A stretch of DNA of 64,000 bases, from positions 4,841,001 to 4,905,000 of the forward strand of contig OX419755.1 of assembly GCA_948567375.1 (NCBI GenBank), read 5' to 3'. This DNA comes from Lunularia cruciata. Its lineage: Eukaryota; Streptophyta; Marchantiopsida; Lunulariales; Lunulariaceae. The notes beneath the pieces are model-generated. The model was not told the DNA's origin and did not search any database. It saw nothing but the letters and a program-made list of their open reading frames with translations. The translations under genes were made by a program, and so were the position numbers. This document shows, piece after piece, positions 44,881 through 59,100 of the stretch. How positions within the stretch are numbered: position 1 is the stretch's first letter; each line of letters opens with the position of its first letter.

Positions 44881-47800
44881 TTATGATCTTCTTTTTGATA
44901 TCTCCGAAAGCTTGAATGGGATCAATGAATTGATTTTCCATGTCCTCCAGTTGCCATAGGTTTTTCATTTGCCTTATCTTTGCTATAGACTTCAAGAGTA
45001 GTTATGGGAACTAAAGATTTCTCTCCTCTAAATATGTAGTGGCAACTAAGTGATGGACACCATCCATAAGGTTCCCAACATGTATTTAAAAATATTTTTT
45101 TTTGTTCCAAACCTTGATGCACAGGCCTCCTAGTTTGGAATTATTGATTGAAGATAATGTAGTTCAAGAGTCGAACCGGTCTTGGGTGTTCATCTCGATA
45201 GCTTTCCAAATCCTGAGATATTTGTAGCTACTCCATGGAGTGTTTAGGTGTAGGACTCTTTGATGATTGCAAAAAGAGCTAGTACTGTGAAAGGTTTGGA
45301 TCAATTCAAATGTATAGACTTAGCATTTGGTCAACGCTATTAAGTATGTGACCGAATATGAAGAATTATTTTGATTTTCTTGAAAGCTCCTTTCTCTATT
45401 AACCTTTAGAGATAAAAAGAAAACAAGGTTATAGTTATTGTTCTCTTGTACTAAGTTATATGATTGCCGCTAGAGACTATGAGAACTATGCTAGTCTAGT
45501 GAAGTCAAAATACAACCCAGAAGTATTATTGGGAAGTTGAAGTTTGATTTCATATTGTTGTAAGTCATGAGAAGCTTTTATTTTAAGTCATGAGAAGCTT
45601 TTATTTTATATTTCCATTGAATATAAGTGCACCAATGAGTTTAACTTTAACATGAGATGCATTTTCCACATACTTTAATTCCTTGATGAAATGCAGTTTT
45701 CTTTTAGTCCTTGCCATCAAGGACAATGCCAATTTATCTTGTACTTGAAAAAGACTTTTCATTTCCCAATAGGCTTGTCTCTTGTGCTCATTTGCTTGTT
45801 GAACCCAAGAAAGTAAATAAGCTTGTTAGATTACAATAGTAAAATTTATTGACAAACATTACATCAAATAAAAACGGTTGAATATTAGGTTCATGGCTCA
45901 ATAGCAACAAGGTTGTATGCATAAATGTTTTGACTTAGGATTTTCTTTTGGACTGCTCTTCTTTTGGGATACTTTTAGACATTACAAACAAACATCATCA
46001 TTCATCTCTTGATAAGAACATAATTAACCCATAATATATATTCCACGAAAAATCTCCTGGTAGAGAAGGAAATTAAAGTACATAAATAGCTAATATTAGG
46101 CTTAAGGAAAAAAAAGTCATATGTTTTATGAAATCAGCATACAATATTTGAAATAGAATCTTAGTAAGAAAAGTTGTCATACATGAATGTAAATTTCCCT
46201 TTAGTGTTTAGCTTGGTCTTTGAGAATTTTATATTACTCATAGTAATTGCAAATCAAAAAAATTATTTTTCTTAATTTATTATCAAAAGGATAAGATTTT
46301 CTCTAATATCTTGTGAATGTAAAATGGGAAATAAGTTTTAGTACTTCTTCTTTCCTAGAGGCCAGGTCTATTTTGTAGTAGTCATACACCTTCTTTGTTG
46401 GTGAAGTTGCTAGGGAGATGATAGATCTTGGCATTTGGTTGTTGATCACAACAAGTTAAGAAGAATTCATACAACCATTATTGAAGGAGAAATCTCTCCC
46501 CATGCATATGACTCCAATAAACATCACAAGTAGATGGATATGTTGCAAGTCATCCAAAATCCTTTGGGTTTTTCATTTCCAACATAACTATTCTATTGAA
46601 AGCCAAATGGCATACTAATCTATCTTTTCCTAATTTCCACTACTTTTAAGATATGTCCATTCTTGAAGCTAGTATAAATAGAAAACTTGATGTTTACCCA
46701 AGACAAACAAAAATATATCTTTTTTACTAGAATACTTAGACGAACTAAAGTACTTAGACATTCCTTAAAAAATAAAATTGCTTGGGTGCAGTCAAAAAAT
46801 TATCATTAGATAATCTCTTTTGACAAGAGTGTTAATCCACTACAATTTGGAAGGGAGGGTGATGAAACTTTTAGGTATTGAAGATGACCTTAAAAAACCT
46901 AGATTCATGCAAGGCATGCTTGAAACATTGGAGAGGTGAGGAAGATCTTGTCTCTTAACTTGGAGCACCACGTCCTTTCTTGAGTAATCCACTTGTGACA
47001 ATCCATTGTCAATTTACTAATCTGACCAAAGTCATTAAGAACAGATAATTTCCTTTCCTCAAGGATATAGATCAGAAATTACTAGAGCTGAAGCAAAGTG
47101 TCACAAATGGTAATTCTCCATTTTTTCTTATTTAACCACTTGAGCAGGAATCACTCCAAGAAGAGGCTAGCATCACACACTATGGCAAAAGGAGAACTAC
47201 TATCACTTTTGCTAGAGATGCCAAATTATTCCAAAGGTGATAGTTCATGTCATGCAAAAGGTCTCTTCCTCAACTTATAGCATGTCACCCCAAAAGTCAA
47301 TTCCACCTCAAAGGTCATTTCATCCCAAATATCCTATCAATCTGTTGACTTTATCATTTGATGATGTAAGTACATAAGGCACAATCCCAAGGAGTTGTTG
47401 AATTGATTGACTGATTGGTTTTTTTTTTCCATGGTACTTCCAATGCTCCAGGCCACCCTTCCATACATTGCCTTGCTTCTTCGGAACTCCAAGGATCATA
47501 CACCCTAGACAAGTGAAAATGTTTCATTACACTTAAGCACCTACATTCCTACTCCAAGGTTCTCACCTCTACTCCAAACATGCAATCAAGTACACAAAAC
47601 ATAGAAACTCAACACTAAGTATTGTGGAGTTCATTATACTTAAGCTGTGATTATGGAGAAAGTGAATAAATTAACATTGGGTCCAAACCCCTTTATATAG
47701 TTCCTAATTGTCAGTGAAGAAATCTAGTAGCTAAGAAATGCCAGAAATTTCCTAATTACACCCACATTACTCATTGCTAATCCTACTTAATTATGTTATC

Positions 47801-48129
47801 TTGTCCAAATTCTTTGTTAATTAGGCATAGCACATGTGGAAGATGTTAGGCCTTTCTCTTACATGGTGTGCCTTTGGGATGATGCACTTGAAGGTCTTTG
47901 GCTACAAAACTTCTCTACTTCTAGGCCAAAGGTCACCTTCCTCCTTGAAGATATTATAGGCCAAAGATTTCCTATATCAAAATATTTTGCATCTCTTACC
48001 TTTGCTTATGATTATCCTTTGTCCTTAAACTATACCAGGGCAAAGAACTTCCTTTGCCTCTACAAATTTTAATCAAAATTCACACATTACCCATTTAATT
48101 TGTCAATTCCAAGAGCATCATGTCTAGTA
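44881..48129. other. AT-rich spacer, nothing recognised
   Basis: About 3.2 kb without any recognisable gene. A 23-bp motif (AAGTCATGAGAAGCTTTTAT) is duplicated in tandem at 45562 and 45585. Other open stretches are short and featureless. Confidence 0.4.
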
Positions 48130-49481
48130 TTTATTAGTAGTTTTATTGGTATGCACCTTCAACACCACCAATAGATGAGTAAGTCAATTTTTGGAGTAGA
48201 CCTTTGCAACAACACATGAATCTACATCTTTAGCTTGTGCAGCTTCATCTTGTGTATTTGCACTTGTGTGGCCTTCTTTGCAAGACTTAGTAATTGGTTC
48301 TTGGTCTCCTTTATCTTTGAGAGGATCTTCTCCTTCTCCTCTTCAATAATAGCATGCAAGCCATAGAGTTTGGCCATAACTTCCTCTCTGATCCGCACTC
48401 AATCTACTTCTCTATCTTCTTCTTGTTTCTTGATTGTGGCAATTAGCTCCTCAATCTAAGCCTCCAATGTTCTTTTACAATCTGCATGAAATACCTCCTT
48501 AGCCACCATCATGATCTTTGTGTGCTCCAGCTCTCCCTTCAACATGTTCACCTCTTTATCCTAGGCCTTCAGCTACTCCTCAAAGTCCTTCTGTCTTTGG
48601 CTTTGCTCAAGGTGGAGCACTTGTTCTTTCCTCCTACCATCAACAAAATTCTTCTTTGTACTTCCTATGTAATGCCTCCCCTTTTCTTTTCAAGATAAAG
48701 GCCGTCTACACCAAGTCATTGTTCTTCTTCTCTTTGATTGTGTACAAGGCAATGCCTTGGGCTAACTCTCTCCTTTCTTTTTCCCTTTCTTGGTGCACCT
48801 CTTGTGTAGTTAAAATGAAGAGGGTTGAGCAGCATCAACTAACCTATTATCTCTCCATGTAATTTGCAGTAACAGGGGAAGAATTGCTCCATCATTGTGA
48901 GTGCCAACCCCATTGTATGGATAACCAATCTAGAAATGGGCATGCACTCTACCACTTCATCAAGAACTCCAATGCACTTTTGTCTACTAGTCTCTTTAGC
49001 ACTGATGGTTCCATATAATCTTCCTCTATCTCCACCTATTCATCCATGACAATAGTAGGATCTTCATCATCTTGGGAACGATGGCTAAACACTCTTGGTC
49101 TTACACCTTGTCCATTGGGGTTACTCTATCCTTGGATCCTCCTTTTTCTTGAAGCACTCCTTTTTCCTCAAGTACATGTTTGTCCTAGTATACTTCTTTT
49201 GTCTTTGTCGGTTTTGACACTTTGTGGTAGGTTACCTCTACACCTCTTGGCTCCAAAGGTCCTGCTTCTTTGTTGATGTCTTCTTTGTAGTGCTTTGTGC
49301 CTGGTGGCTCTACCTCACCATTGTGCTCTCCAACAATAGGATCTCCTCCTTCCTCTTGAAGTGCCTTGTGTCCCTCTTTGATTGTGCTCTTGTTTACAAG
49401 AGCAAATTGCACGTCTTCCTTGTTCACCTTCCCTTCATCATTTGAGAAGAGTATGGTTTGATTGAATGTCTTTTTGCTCAT
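48130..49481 (-). pseudogene. Unidentified transposon-like coding remnant with coiled coil
   Basis: The minus strand starts with an open stretch of 98 codons (49481-49185, MSKKTFNQTILFSN..). It continues, across stops and frame changes, into Lys/Glu-rich segments such as EELIATIKKQEEDREVD and EALHRKYKEEF that look like a long coiled coil. I do not recognise the family. Position next to other transposon debris suggests a transposon-borne protein of the plant 'putative transposon protein' kind, but that is a guess. Confidence 0.3.
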
Positions 49482-49535
49482 GGTCTTTTAACTCTTGTCT
49501 TGGACTTCATTCTCCTCTTTGGTGGAATCCTTGAT

Positions 49536-49830
49536 ACATCTAGAATGATATTATACATGATGGTCAAAATAGATCAAATAGAAGTATTACCAAAAGAGTA
49601 CTTCTATGAATAGTGCAGAAACCAAAATAGACTTGAAAACCTTAAAATCAATAGTTAGACATATATTAAATTGTGAGAATTGGTTTGGTAACATCTAGAA
49701 GGATGTTACACATTATGGACTAAACAGATCAGAAAGATGTATCACCAAAAAGGGACTTCTACTAATAGAGTAGGAACCAAAATATGCTTGAAATCTTTGA
49801 AGGCAATTTTGGAGGCCTAAACGGATGAAT
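49536..49830. repeat. 155-bp tandem duplication
   Basis: ACATCTAGAA.GATGTTACACAT.ATGG begins two adjacent copies (49536 and 49691). Shared blocks include AAATAGATCA.A.AGA, TATTACCAAAA and ACCAAAATA.(A/G)CTTGAAA. The copies are clearly diverged. Confidence 0.6.
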
Positions 49831-51039
49831 TAGGCCTTGATAATGTGTGAGTTTCCCTCTGTGTGTGTCTTCAAGAGCTTTCTAATGGTATCTTACCCAT
49901 GTGATTCTGAGATTCCTACAAGAAGATTCCCTAAAAGATTCTCTCTGGTTAAAGTTTGTTTGACCAACCAAATAGGACCTAAACCAACATTTCACCCATC
50001 CAAGTAAGTAATCCAAGGGTGGAGCTTGCTGACATGTCACCTATCTGTGTGCCTAATCCTATGGTGGAGCTTCCTTGGAGGAGATCCTCTTTGTCTATAT
50101 AATAAAGAGAATGTGCTCCTTTGGGGCATCAAATGTTTGAGTGTGAAATTTGTGTTCTCTCGCTTCTCTTGTCCTCGTAGTATTACAAGTCCTTGATAAC
50201 CTATAGATTTTTCCTTGTCTTCTTAGCCTTTACTTTTGGCCTAGCAAGTATCTTTCTCTTCTCGCCATGGCCAAGCGTGTTGCTTGACTTCCTCCACCTT
50301 CACAAACTTTCCTATGGTGGCAAAATTCTTGTTTTCCAATCTGTACTTCCTGTATAGAACTTTGCATCCGGGTGTGGAGCAAAGTACCTCTTTGGAAAGA
50401 AGTGCAAAGTGAACTTCTTATGCTCCTCTTTGGTGAGCAATTTTGTGCTACCCCACTCTATGCCTCCTAACATAGATTCTTTTGTGTTTCTTTTTTTTGT
50501 GCAATTAGTTAACTACCCAAGTTAGAATAATGTTAGTAACTAGGATTTAGGGCTTATATCCCAATCACCAAAGAAATATACTAAAACATGCAGTTAGGAG
50601 ATATCATCACAGTGAAGGCATCCCAACCTACAAAAGTGATGATGGTCCCAAGACCATGATAACATGACCACCATCACAATCTCAGATATAGGATGTCATG
50701 TCAGTATTTGGCCATCATTCTTTAGCGGTTTGACTTTCCTCAAGAAATAGCTACCACAAAGGAGAAAGAACCAGTTTGAATGCCATCAGTCCTTGTGTTG
50801 CTTCACAGATGAGAATAATGATGAATGATGAAAATCTGCAATGGACAGACTGAGGATTATAAACATCTTGCCCCAGGGAGAAGGTAAGTTTTAGTCAATT
50901 AAATTTTCACCACTTCCAAGTTCACAAGGCAATTTGATTAGGCGCATTAGGTGACCTCATGGTATAGAGTCTTGAGTATTGAGGTTGCTCAAGAGGCATT
51001 GTGAGCAAGTGATCAGGATTTAGGAGAGTGTGAGGGCAA
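49831..51039. other. Spacer, nothing recognised
   Basis: No gene recognised. The segment 50620-50700 is rich in GATGGTC and CATGATAACATGACCACCATCAC, echoing the CATGATCATG stretch at 24.1-24.8 kb. Confidence 0.35.
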
Positions 51040-52683
51040 TTGAGAGTATTTGATTTTGAAGTGCTAAGTAACATGATGTTGCCCAAGAAGAAGAAAACTC
51101 TAGCTGCAATTGCCTTAAATTTTCAGGGAGAGAAATGGGTGGTCTACTTTTATATAGAGTACCTCAACTTGAAGCATCTCCACTTCTTGTTGAGGATTTG
51201 GCACTTTACTCATCTCCCAATGGTGATGGAGATCAAGGAGGAAAAGAACCCAAATCTCACCAACCTGCATGGTAATGTGTTTGCTCAGTCAGATTATATG
51301 CCTGGAGCAATGAGAGACCCAAACAGTTCAGAAGAGATGATAAGGAAATTCAAAACCTTGTTCAAATATGCAAAGATGGAGAATGGTTGGAAGGTAAAGA
51401 GGTATAACAATCCTACCCATTGCATTGTGGTGACCTCATAAAACTCTTCAAATTGATGAGGAAAACTTCCATTAATAATTGGCAAGCCACCTTCTTCCAG
51501 CTGTTGCATGAAGGGAAACCCATGGATTGAGCAAAGATGTTTTATCATTGTGCTTGTTAGATGATGGAGCAATTACAAACACATGAAGGAAAAAAATTCC
51601 TCTCTCCATTCATCTTAAACTTCTACATTGGGATGAGGCTATTGAAGATGGAAGAACAAATGCTCTTCCCAACATACTACTACCCGGTGGGCTACAATCA
51701 TGCTCAGCCTGAGCATGCAATAGAGACCAAGAAATACAAGGACACCTTCTTACAATATCAAAAGATGGGAAAACGGGTGCTGATTGACAAGGTTGTGGAG
51801 GCAAGCATGAGCAAACATAAGGCAAATGCAACACCAGCCCAATTGGGGAAGAGACACCAACCTAATTCCCAAGTTGTGCACTCTTAAGATGAGGAGAATC
51901 CCAATAAATGGGCAAGTCAAGGTTGGGAAGTGAAGGAGAGAGTGACCACAACTCACAAGGAACTCCCCAAATAGAAGAACCACAAGTTGGTGTAGAGAAG
52001 GAATCGCCACCAATAAGGGAGCTAGCGCCTCAAGAGTAGGAGACTTCCTTCTCCTAGATCAAAGTGTCCATTGAAGGTGAAGGAGGCAATGCAAAGTAAG
52101 CATGGAGATACAATCCACCTCTGTGGCCATGGTGGCATTGGGAGTACAAGATCAACATGCCATCAAAAAAGAAGAAGAGACAGCAGTGGACAAGAAGGAG
52201 GATATTCTTATACACTAATTGCAAATAAGAAGATCCCTCTTCCACATCAAGATTGGAGATAGCAAAGCTTGCCTATATTGCCTTCAAAAAGGCAATGGTG
52301 ATTCCACCCAAAAACCATGTGCTCAAAGATTTCCAAACCATGTCTTCATGAGCATGTGAGAGGAGGTTCTTGAGTGCACAAAATGGGAAGGGTTTAAGGA
52401 AACAACTCTCCTTAGACTTGGACAAAGTAATTGCGACTTCAACTATTGTTGCTAAAGTTATAGCACCTATTGAAGTGTTGGGTATTGTGAAATTAGTGGA
52501 GGAGAAGGGAGCATCAAGTTCTTTAACAAGACCCAATGAAGAATACACCATGGTGGCCACAACACCTATTTGTGATCACCCACAAGAAAGGGAAGTGGCA
52601 AAGACATTGCAACAAAAAGAAATGAAGGCCAGTCCAACCCTAGTAGCCTACAAGAAGTCATGGCTAAATTACCCTATGAATTA
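51040..52683 (+). pseudogene. Unidentified transposon-like ORF remnant
   Basis: Three plus-strand open stretches (51040-51441, 51561-51887, 52370-52684) appear to be parts of one decayed coding region, since the gap between the first two stays readable with one frame change and two stops (LLHEGKPMD, then QTHEGKKFLSPFILNFYIG). The composition (Trp- and Tyr-bearing, then a charged, low-complexity tail) resembles the N-terminal region of plant putative-transposon proteins, but I cannot name a family. It is oriented away from the minus-strand coiled-coil remnant at 48130-49481; the two may stem from one element. Confidence 0.3.
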
Positions 52684-52759
52684 GGGGAATTTTCATATGT
52701 GGTCCATTTAAAATTTTATTTGCAAAAATGGGCAGATCACCAATTGAAAAATATCACGG

Positions 52760-54650
52760 ACCCAACACATCATACTATGCACATTTCTATAAACTATTCA
52801 GGTTGCTCCATGAGACAAGAGGTCTTAGCATAGTGATTGTGTTTGTATTTCTTGCAAAACAAAACATGCACTTGCTTGAGCCTACCTTCCATTGCAATTG
52901 ACATATCTTCAATGCCTTGAATTTCACCAGCAAGAGGTGGCGCATGCGCTTGTGGTGCTATAGGCATGTCGTGCGCATCTTGCTGCAAGCATTGAATGTG
53001 ACCTGCCATTGCATTTTTTCAACTGCACATTGCTTTGTTGTGGCTGTTAACCCCACATTAGCCACATGTATACTGGTCTTCTATGCTAACTTTTCCCCAT
53101 GATTGTAGCCTTTTTGATTTTGGCCTGCTGGCCTTTTGTGTAATGTTGGGCAATTCGGACACACCATTAAAGAAAGGCCATTACAAAAAATCAGCATCAT
53201 TGATGTACCATAAGTGGACTGCAAAGCAATCATTGAGTAGGAGATCATCCAATCAATCCAAGCAATCATTCCATAAAAGATATTGATGCAAGCCTTGCTT
53301 TGGCAATTGCACCAGCACCATGCACACAAGGGAACTGATTTTCTTCAAAAGCTTTGCAACTGCAGATTTGGGACTTGAGATCCACAACAAGTTTTCCACT
53401 ATTGGTTGGGGGTATTACCTCAAAACCTAGAAGCAAGAACTATACCACTTGATATTGCTGGCTCTTGCAGTCAATTCATTGTAACATCACATCATGGATT
53501 TTGGAATGGTTGTATCAACTTGTGCATACAAGCTCTACCTCCAAAATATTAGCTTTGCAACTTGGGATACCTATCTGGTGAAAAAGTTCAGATAGAAGCC
53601 ATTGTGGAGCTTTTCAAGCCAAGAGTTGGTGCTCTCAACCGAATTGGATGTCATCGTGCTATATTGTGCAGCTAAAAGGTGTGATGTTGCCCACTATATG
53701 ATGTCACAACCAATCAACTAGTTGGCCACAAGTGGATATTCCAAGCAGATGACTTGCATTGCTACTTCATGCTCCCTTATCATTAGTGCCTTTGTTGCCA
53801 TCCATATCTTGCGCTTAAACATTGACTTAAATCTTGCATTCACATTCTTTTTGAGGTGGTATGTACAAATCAATTTGCATGATTCTGCTAGGACAATGCA
53901 TTGTGCATTAGAAAGCACTTTGCATGATCATGCATGAGAATGATGCACGGCTGCCCAACCTCCAGAATTGAAGCTCTCAATTTTTGAAGGAAAAGCACCC
54001 AATTTGCTTCATTCTCAATAGGTGCAATGTAAGTGAAAAATGGAACAATATGGCCATTGCAATCATGAACAGATGTAGACGTTGTCACACCACCATATCT
54101 TGAGCATAGGTGGCATGCATTCATAATGACCATTGGCCAATAGTGATAAAATGTAATTTCTACAATTGAGGATGTAGAAATGATTGCTCTACAACACTCT
54201 TGACATTTCTCTCAAATGCCCATATTGCTCCAGGGTTTTTTTGGGTGAATTCAGAAAAAAACCCTCTAGCAGCATGAAGGAGTGGTCATTTTCCAAACCA
54301 TTATTTGTCTTGCACTGATTTAAAGCTCTCCATGCCATATAGTAACTGACAATCTGCACATGCTAAGCACAAACTTCTACGTGCACATCAGCCAACGTGA
54401 AGGATTTGCAGTGCACCAACACAAGCTCTGCCAAAGCCAACAAGGCTAACAAAGAAGTGCAAGGTGCCATGGTGCAAAATACACAATGCACAAGGTTTAA
54501 TTTACACAAATGTACAAGGCCATCCTTATGTCTGTATGCTGTCATGTTGAAGTCACAAGCCGGACCTAATCTTGCCCTTGATATAGCCTTGGCAGAGGAG
54601 CAGCAAAGATCCCTAATATTCATCAAAGGATCATCTTGATTGAGAGACAT
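52760..54650 (-). pseudogene. Mutator-like (MULE) transposase with SWIM finger, decayed
   Basis: Minus-strand segments in order give a MULE transposase. An N-terminal part (DLCCSSAKAISRARLG, 54650-54363) is followed by the catalytic region MNACHLCSRYGG, VHDCNGHIVPFF and ENEANWVLFLQKL (54133-53888), then CTYHLKKNVNARFKSMFKRK (53918-53718) and ESTNSWLEKL (about 53640). A SWIM zinc finger follows at 53400-53281 (ICSCKAFEENQFPCVHGAGA: C-x-C..C-x-H), and finally a C-x2-C-x4-H-x4-C knuckle at about 53075-53030 with a stop inside it. Established: MULE transposases have this order. The residue before ACHL, usually the first catalytic Asp, is Asn here. Frameshifts and stops show it is inactive. Terminal inverted repeats were not found. 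Confidence 0.75.
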
Positions 54651-56129
54651 GTCAGCTCACATTTTTTGTTCCATTGTCGGGATCTCTCTAGAAGGCAAGA
54701 TAATGTTTTGTGTTCAATTGTATATTAGACAGAAGGAAGCTATGAGAGCTCACTTGGAAAGAACATTAGTGGAAGAGAGGACTTAACTTATGTTAGGGAA
54801 CTTGGACCTATTTTTATACCTTATAGTTCATAAGGATATTTTTGAGATGATATTATATATCCTATACACATGAGACAATTTAAAGAGATTATGTGAAGTG
54901 GATTGTAGATTTTGGGGATTATAGTAATTATGGATAAAACTTCAAGTTCAAGATCTGGACTTGAAATTTTTTGAAAGGATAGCTTGGTTTATCTTTCAAT
55001 TAGGACATTTAAAATTATTGCAAGGGCTACTACACGCACTAACCTAGAATTTTTGGAAAGTAGTAGGGTAAATTATTCCCACAAATTGCACACTCTCTAA
55101 AATTTTATAGATAGCTTGCCATTTTTTTGAATTGGATTATCTAAAACTTAAAAAAAAAAGTTTAGTTCAAAATATTCTACCTTCTAGCACAAGAATTGGG
55201 AAGAGATCATTCTTGTGCAAAAAGTTATGAATTTTTGAAGTGAGGGGGTGGTTTTAGACCAAATATGGGAAGATGTGTGATAAATAGAGAGGTTCATTTG
55301 CCAAAGGGTTTGATGAAAAGGGCTGAATCTTTTCAAGGAAAGACTCTCTAGAGAAGAGCTTGTTTGTGGAAAATTGTAGAGGATTTGAACATACCAGTTG
55401 GGATGATTGATCAAGATTGTGAAGAAGGGTCATTTCTTCGGAGTTGAATTCTCTTGCATGAAGACCATGAGAATAACCAAAGCATATTTGAGTATTTAGA
55501 CTCATCTTGGGAGCATGAAGGGCCATCAAGAGTGGAATTTGAGAGTATTTTTAGGGATTGTGGAGCTTGTGTGTGAAAAATAAGTGTGGATTTGGAGTTA
55601 CCCTTTGGGAGGATTGATTGAGATTGTGACAAAAAGCCATTTCTAGGGAGTTGAGTTCTCATGCACGAGGGTGTGATAATAACCAAAAGCATATTTGAGT
55701 GTTAAGAATCACCTTGGGAGGGCCACTAAGAGTGGAAGTGGAGGTTATGCAAGGTTCCCCAAGGGTTTGAGATGATTGTATATGTTGATTTGAAGAAAAG
55801 AAAGTCTAGAATAGAATTTGAAGAGCGTGTTGAGAGGATCTAAAAACCTACACCACTTGAAAAAAAAGAGTAATTCTAGGTGATTTTTATGTGGAGAGAA
55901 GAGACATAAGGCAATTTCATGTATATTGACCTTTAAGAGCAAGAGATTGAGGGAAAGGAGAGGCTTGACTTGTGATTACATGTTGGACCTTCTTCACCAA
56001 GATTAGGAGGGAGGAGATCAAAAACCAAGGAGTTGTGTGAGGTTTGTGGAGTAGAATGACTTATGAAAGGGCATGAGTGTAGTGGAGTAACACAATTTTT
56101 GAGACTTTAGCAAAAGCTATATATAAAGG
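54651..56129. other. Probable leader/LTR region of the first Ty3/Gypsy element
   Basis: No gene is visible. Two diverged direct copies of about 160 bp begin near 55388 and 55589 and share GG.TGATTGA.(C/G)AAGATTGTGA, GAGTTGA(A/G)TTCTC and AATAACCAAA.GCATATTTGAG. Lying directly upstream of a gag-like region, the stretch is likely element 5' sequence. I found no primer-binding site here. Confidence 0.4.
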
Positions 56130-59100
56130 AAAGGTAGTGAGGGGCTAAGATGGAGAAACTTCCGGTTTTCTTTGGCAAGCATAGAGAGAATGTGAAATTT
56201 TTTGTGAGAGACTTCAAGAGGGCATGCATAAGAAAAAAATGAAAGGAAGAAGAACGAGTGGGCCCCATTTCTATCAGATTTCTTTGAGGATGCAACTCTT
56301 ACATGGTATGTCAATATACCAAAAGAAAGAAAGGGGAAATGGGCAAGAGGAGTCATGTGAGAGTTTGAATATTGCACTCAATTGAGAACTTTTTTTCCAG
56401 ATAAGAACTATGAGAGATTGATGAGTAGGTGAACCATCTTCAAGCAAAGAAATGGAGAAAAAATGAGAGTCTATGCAAAAAGAGTAGAGAAGTTAGAGCC
56501 CAAGTTCCGCATAGTGTTGAGGAAAAGTGGGTGTGATGTGGGAACACCATGGTTGGGATAGGAACCATGCTCACCAAGAATGAAGAATAAGAATCTCAAT
56601 CCTCCCACACAATCACACAAAAATCTTTGATAGCTTCTACCTTGGAAGATTGCTTCTTAGATCTCACCTTACTTCAAAATTTTTATTTCATTCCTCCTAC
56701 ATAATTCAATCCTCCCACAAAATTACAATTTTGAATCAAGGTGAGATATGAGAAACCTTTTTCCAAGGTAGAAGCTATCAAGATTACAATTTTTATGGAG
56801 AGTTTGGAAGAGGATAAAGAGTAATTTAGTGGTGAAAGAGGTTGTGCATCCTCCACAAATCTACAAGTATGGTGGAGCTTCTGATCCTTTGAAGGAAATG
56901 GTAGCACCACAAGTAGTTGTTGCTCTTGTTCTTGCACCTCCACCAAAAGAATTCCTTCAAACTATCACGGAGTAATTTGCACATCCCAAGATCAATGTAG
57001 TGCAACTATAAGAGAAGAGAGAGGTGGACAAGAATATTGGGAGAGAGCCTAGGCGTTACAGAAAATATCCATACAAAGGAGGTCAACCAACTAGAAATTT
57101 CAATGATAGAAATTGTTTTGGTTGTGGAAGTCACATCCAAAGGAATTTCCCAAATTCCATGTACCATGGATGAAAGGGTTATGAGAGAGCAAATAGAGAA
57201 AAAGAAAGATTTGGTGAAGCCAGAGTACCTCCTATGCAAAATAGAGGTAAGGAGATAGTATCCACAGATGTGATGGAGAGTAAGTATGGGAAGAGAGAAT
57301 GCTGAAACTTCAAAGGTCTTAACTTGGAGCTTTTAGCACAAGAGAAGAAGAGAGCCTATTTTGCAAATGATATACATTCTTCTCAAGAATTCACTCCTAG
57401 TAAGGATAGTCCAATGCTCACAAGGATTACTTGCATGGCTAGTTCAACACCATCAACAAATACTCCAAGGAAGAAATTGAGGATGGATGATTTCTTGATC
57501 TCAAAATAACAATGAGACTACAATGTGTTTGAGGATGTTAGTAGTTATAAAGCCAATATCACTACGGGTCAACTGATTTATTTAAATCTTACCTTGAGGA
57601 AGGAACTTAGAGGTGTTTTGAGTTCTACAAGGAGCAAGAGAAATAAGAAAACAAAGACTTTGGTAGCAACAATGGTGGTGGATGCAACAAACACCATGGG
57701 AGGCTTGTAAATATACCTCTAAGATTAATGTGAGGGTGAATGGTCACAACATCAAGGATGTACTTGTTGATGGAAGATTTGTGGTGAATGCCATGTTAAA
57801 CAAATTGACAAAAAGTTAGGTTTATATCCTCTAGACCTTCAGCACTTGTCCTGAGCATGGAAAACAAGAGACACGTTTGACTCATGGATGTGATGGACAA
57901 GGTGGTAGTATCGGTCATGGGAGTTCAAAAGCTCATAAATTTCCAAGTCTTGAAGGATGCAAGTTATAATTTGCTACTTGGGATGCCATGGTTGAGAGCA
58001 ACTCAAACAATTGATTGATAGCACAAAGGGTATTTGAGAATTGGGTCATCAAACCATTAATTTACTGTTCCAATAACCAATACTAACCAAATATCACATT
58101 CAAATCCACCATTTTCTAGTTATTGGGAATCAGACTCAAAAGGAGGAGCTTTAGTTGTGGACACTAACATGGAGAAAGAGACCATTTTAAATGAAATTGA
58201 ATCTGAATCCATTTCAAATGTACATCTCTTGTATGCTATAGACTTTTGCCTATGCTAGAGATTTTGAAAGATCTTGATAAATCAAAACTGAGCCTTGAGG
58301 AGGTAAAGAAAATATTATCTACCCTTAAGTATAGTCCCAATATTACCAAGGAGGTAAAGGTAAGATTTGATTTTTTTTTCCAAAAGTACATCCATATGTT
58401 TACTTTAAATTCCAAGGAGTCACCTTGGAAGAGAACCAAATAGAGGTGGAGTCACATGCAAGACCTATTCACCAAAAACATGTCATATTAGCACATCAAC
58501 AACTTTAGTTGTGAAGGAGGAGATTGATAAACTCAAAGATGTAGAGTTTATCTTTTGAGGTAGAGAACTCACAATGAGTGTCTCCAATTGTGATGGTGAA
58601 GAATAAAATGGAAAAATTTGGGTATGTGTGGATTAAAAAGGACTTAACATTATCACCAAGAGGGACTACTACCCCTTGCCATTCATTGATGAAATCTTAG
58701 AGAAGGTTACACATCATGAGATATATAATTTTGGGGATGGTTATAATGACTATAACCAAATCAAGATTGCAATAGAGCATTACAACTCTCATATTCACCA
58801 CACCTTGAGGTACTTATGTTTTCAAGGTCATGCCTTTTGGGCTTTGTAATTTTCTAGCCATATTTCAATAATTCATGAATAAGGTGTTTGAACCTTTCAT
58901 TGGGAAATCTGTTAGAGATTTCATTGATGATTTTTGTGTTTATGGGAGCAAGGATGAGCACTTTAAATACTTGATCAAAGTCTTACAATGCTTGGATGAG
59001 GAAAATGCATCCCTCAACCTGGAGAAGTGAATCTTTGCTTATGAAGAAGGTCAACTTTTGGGCACACATCATTTCCAAGGATGGAATAGCAATGGATCTT

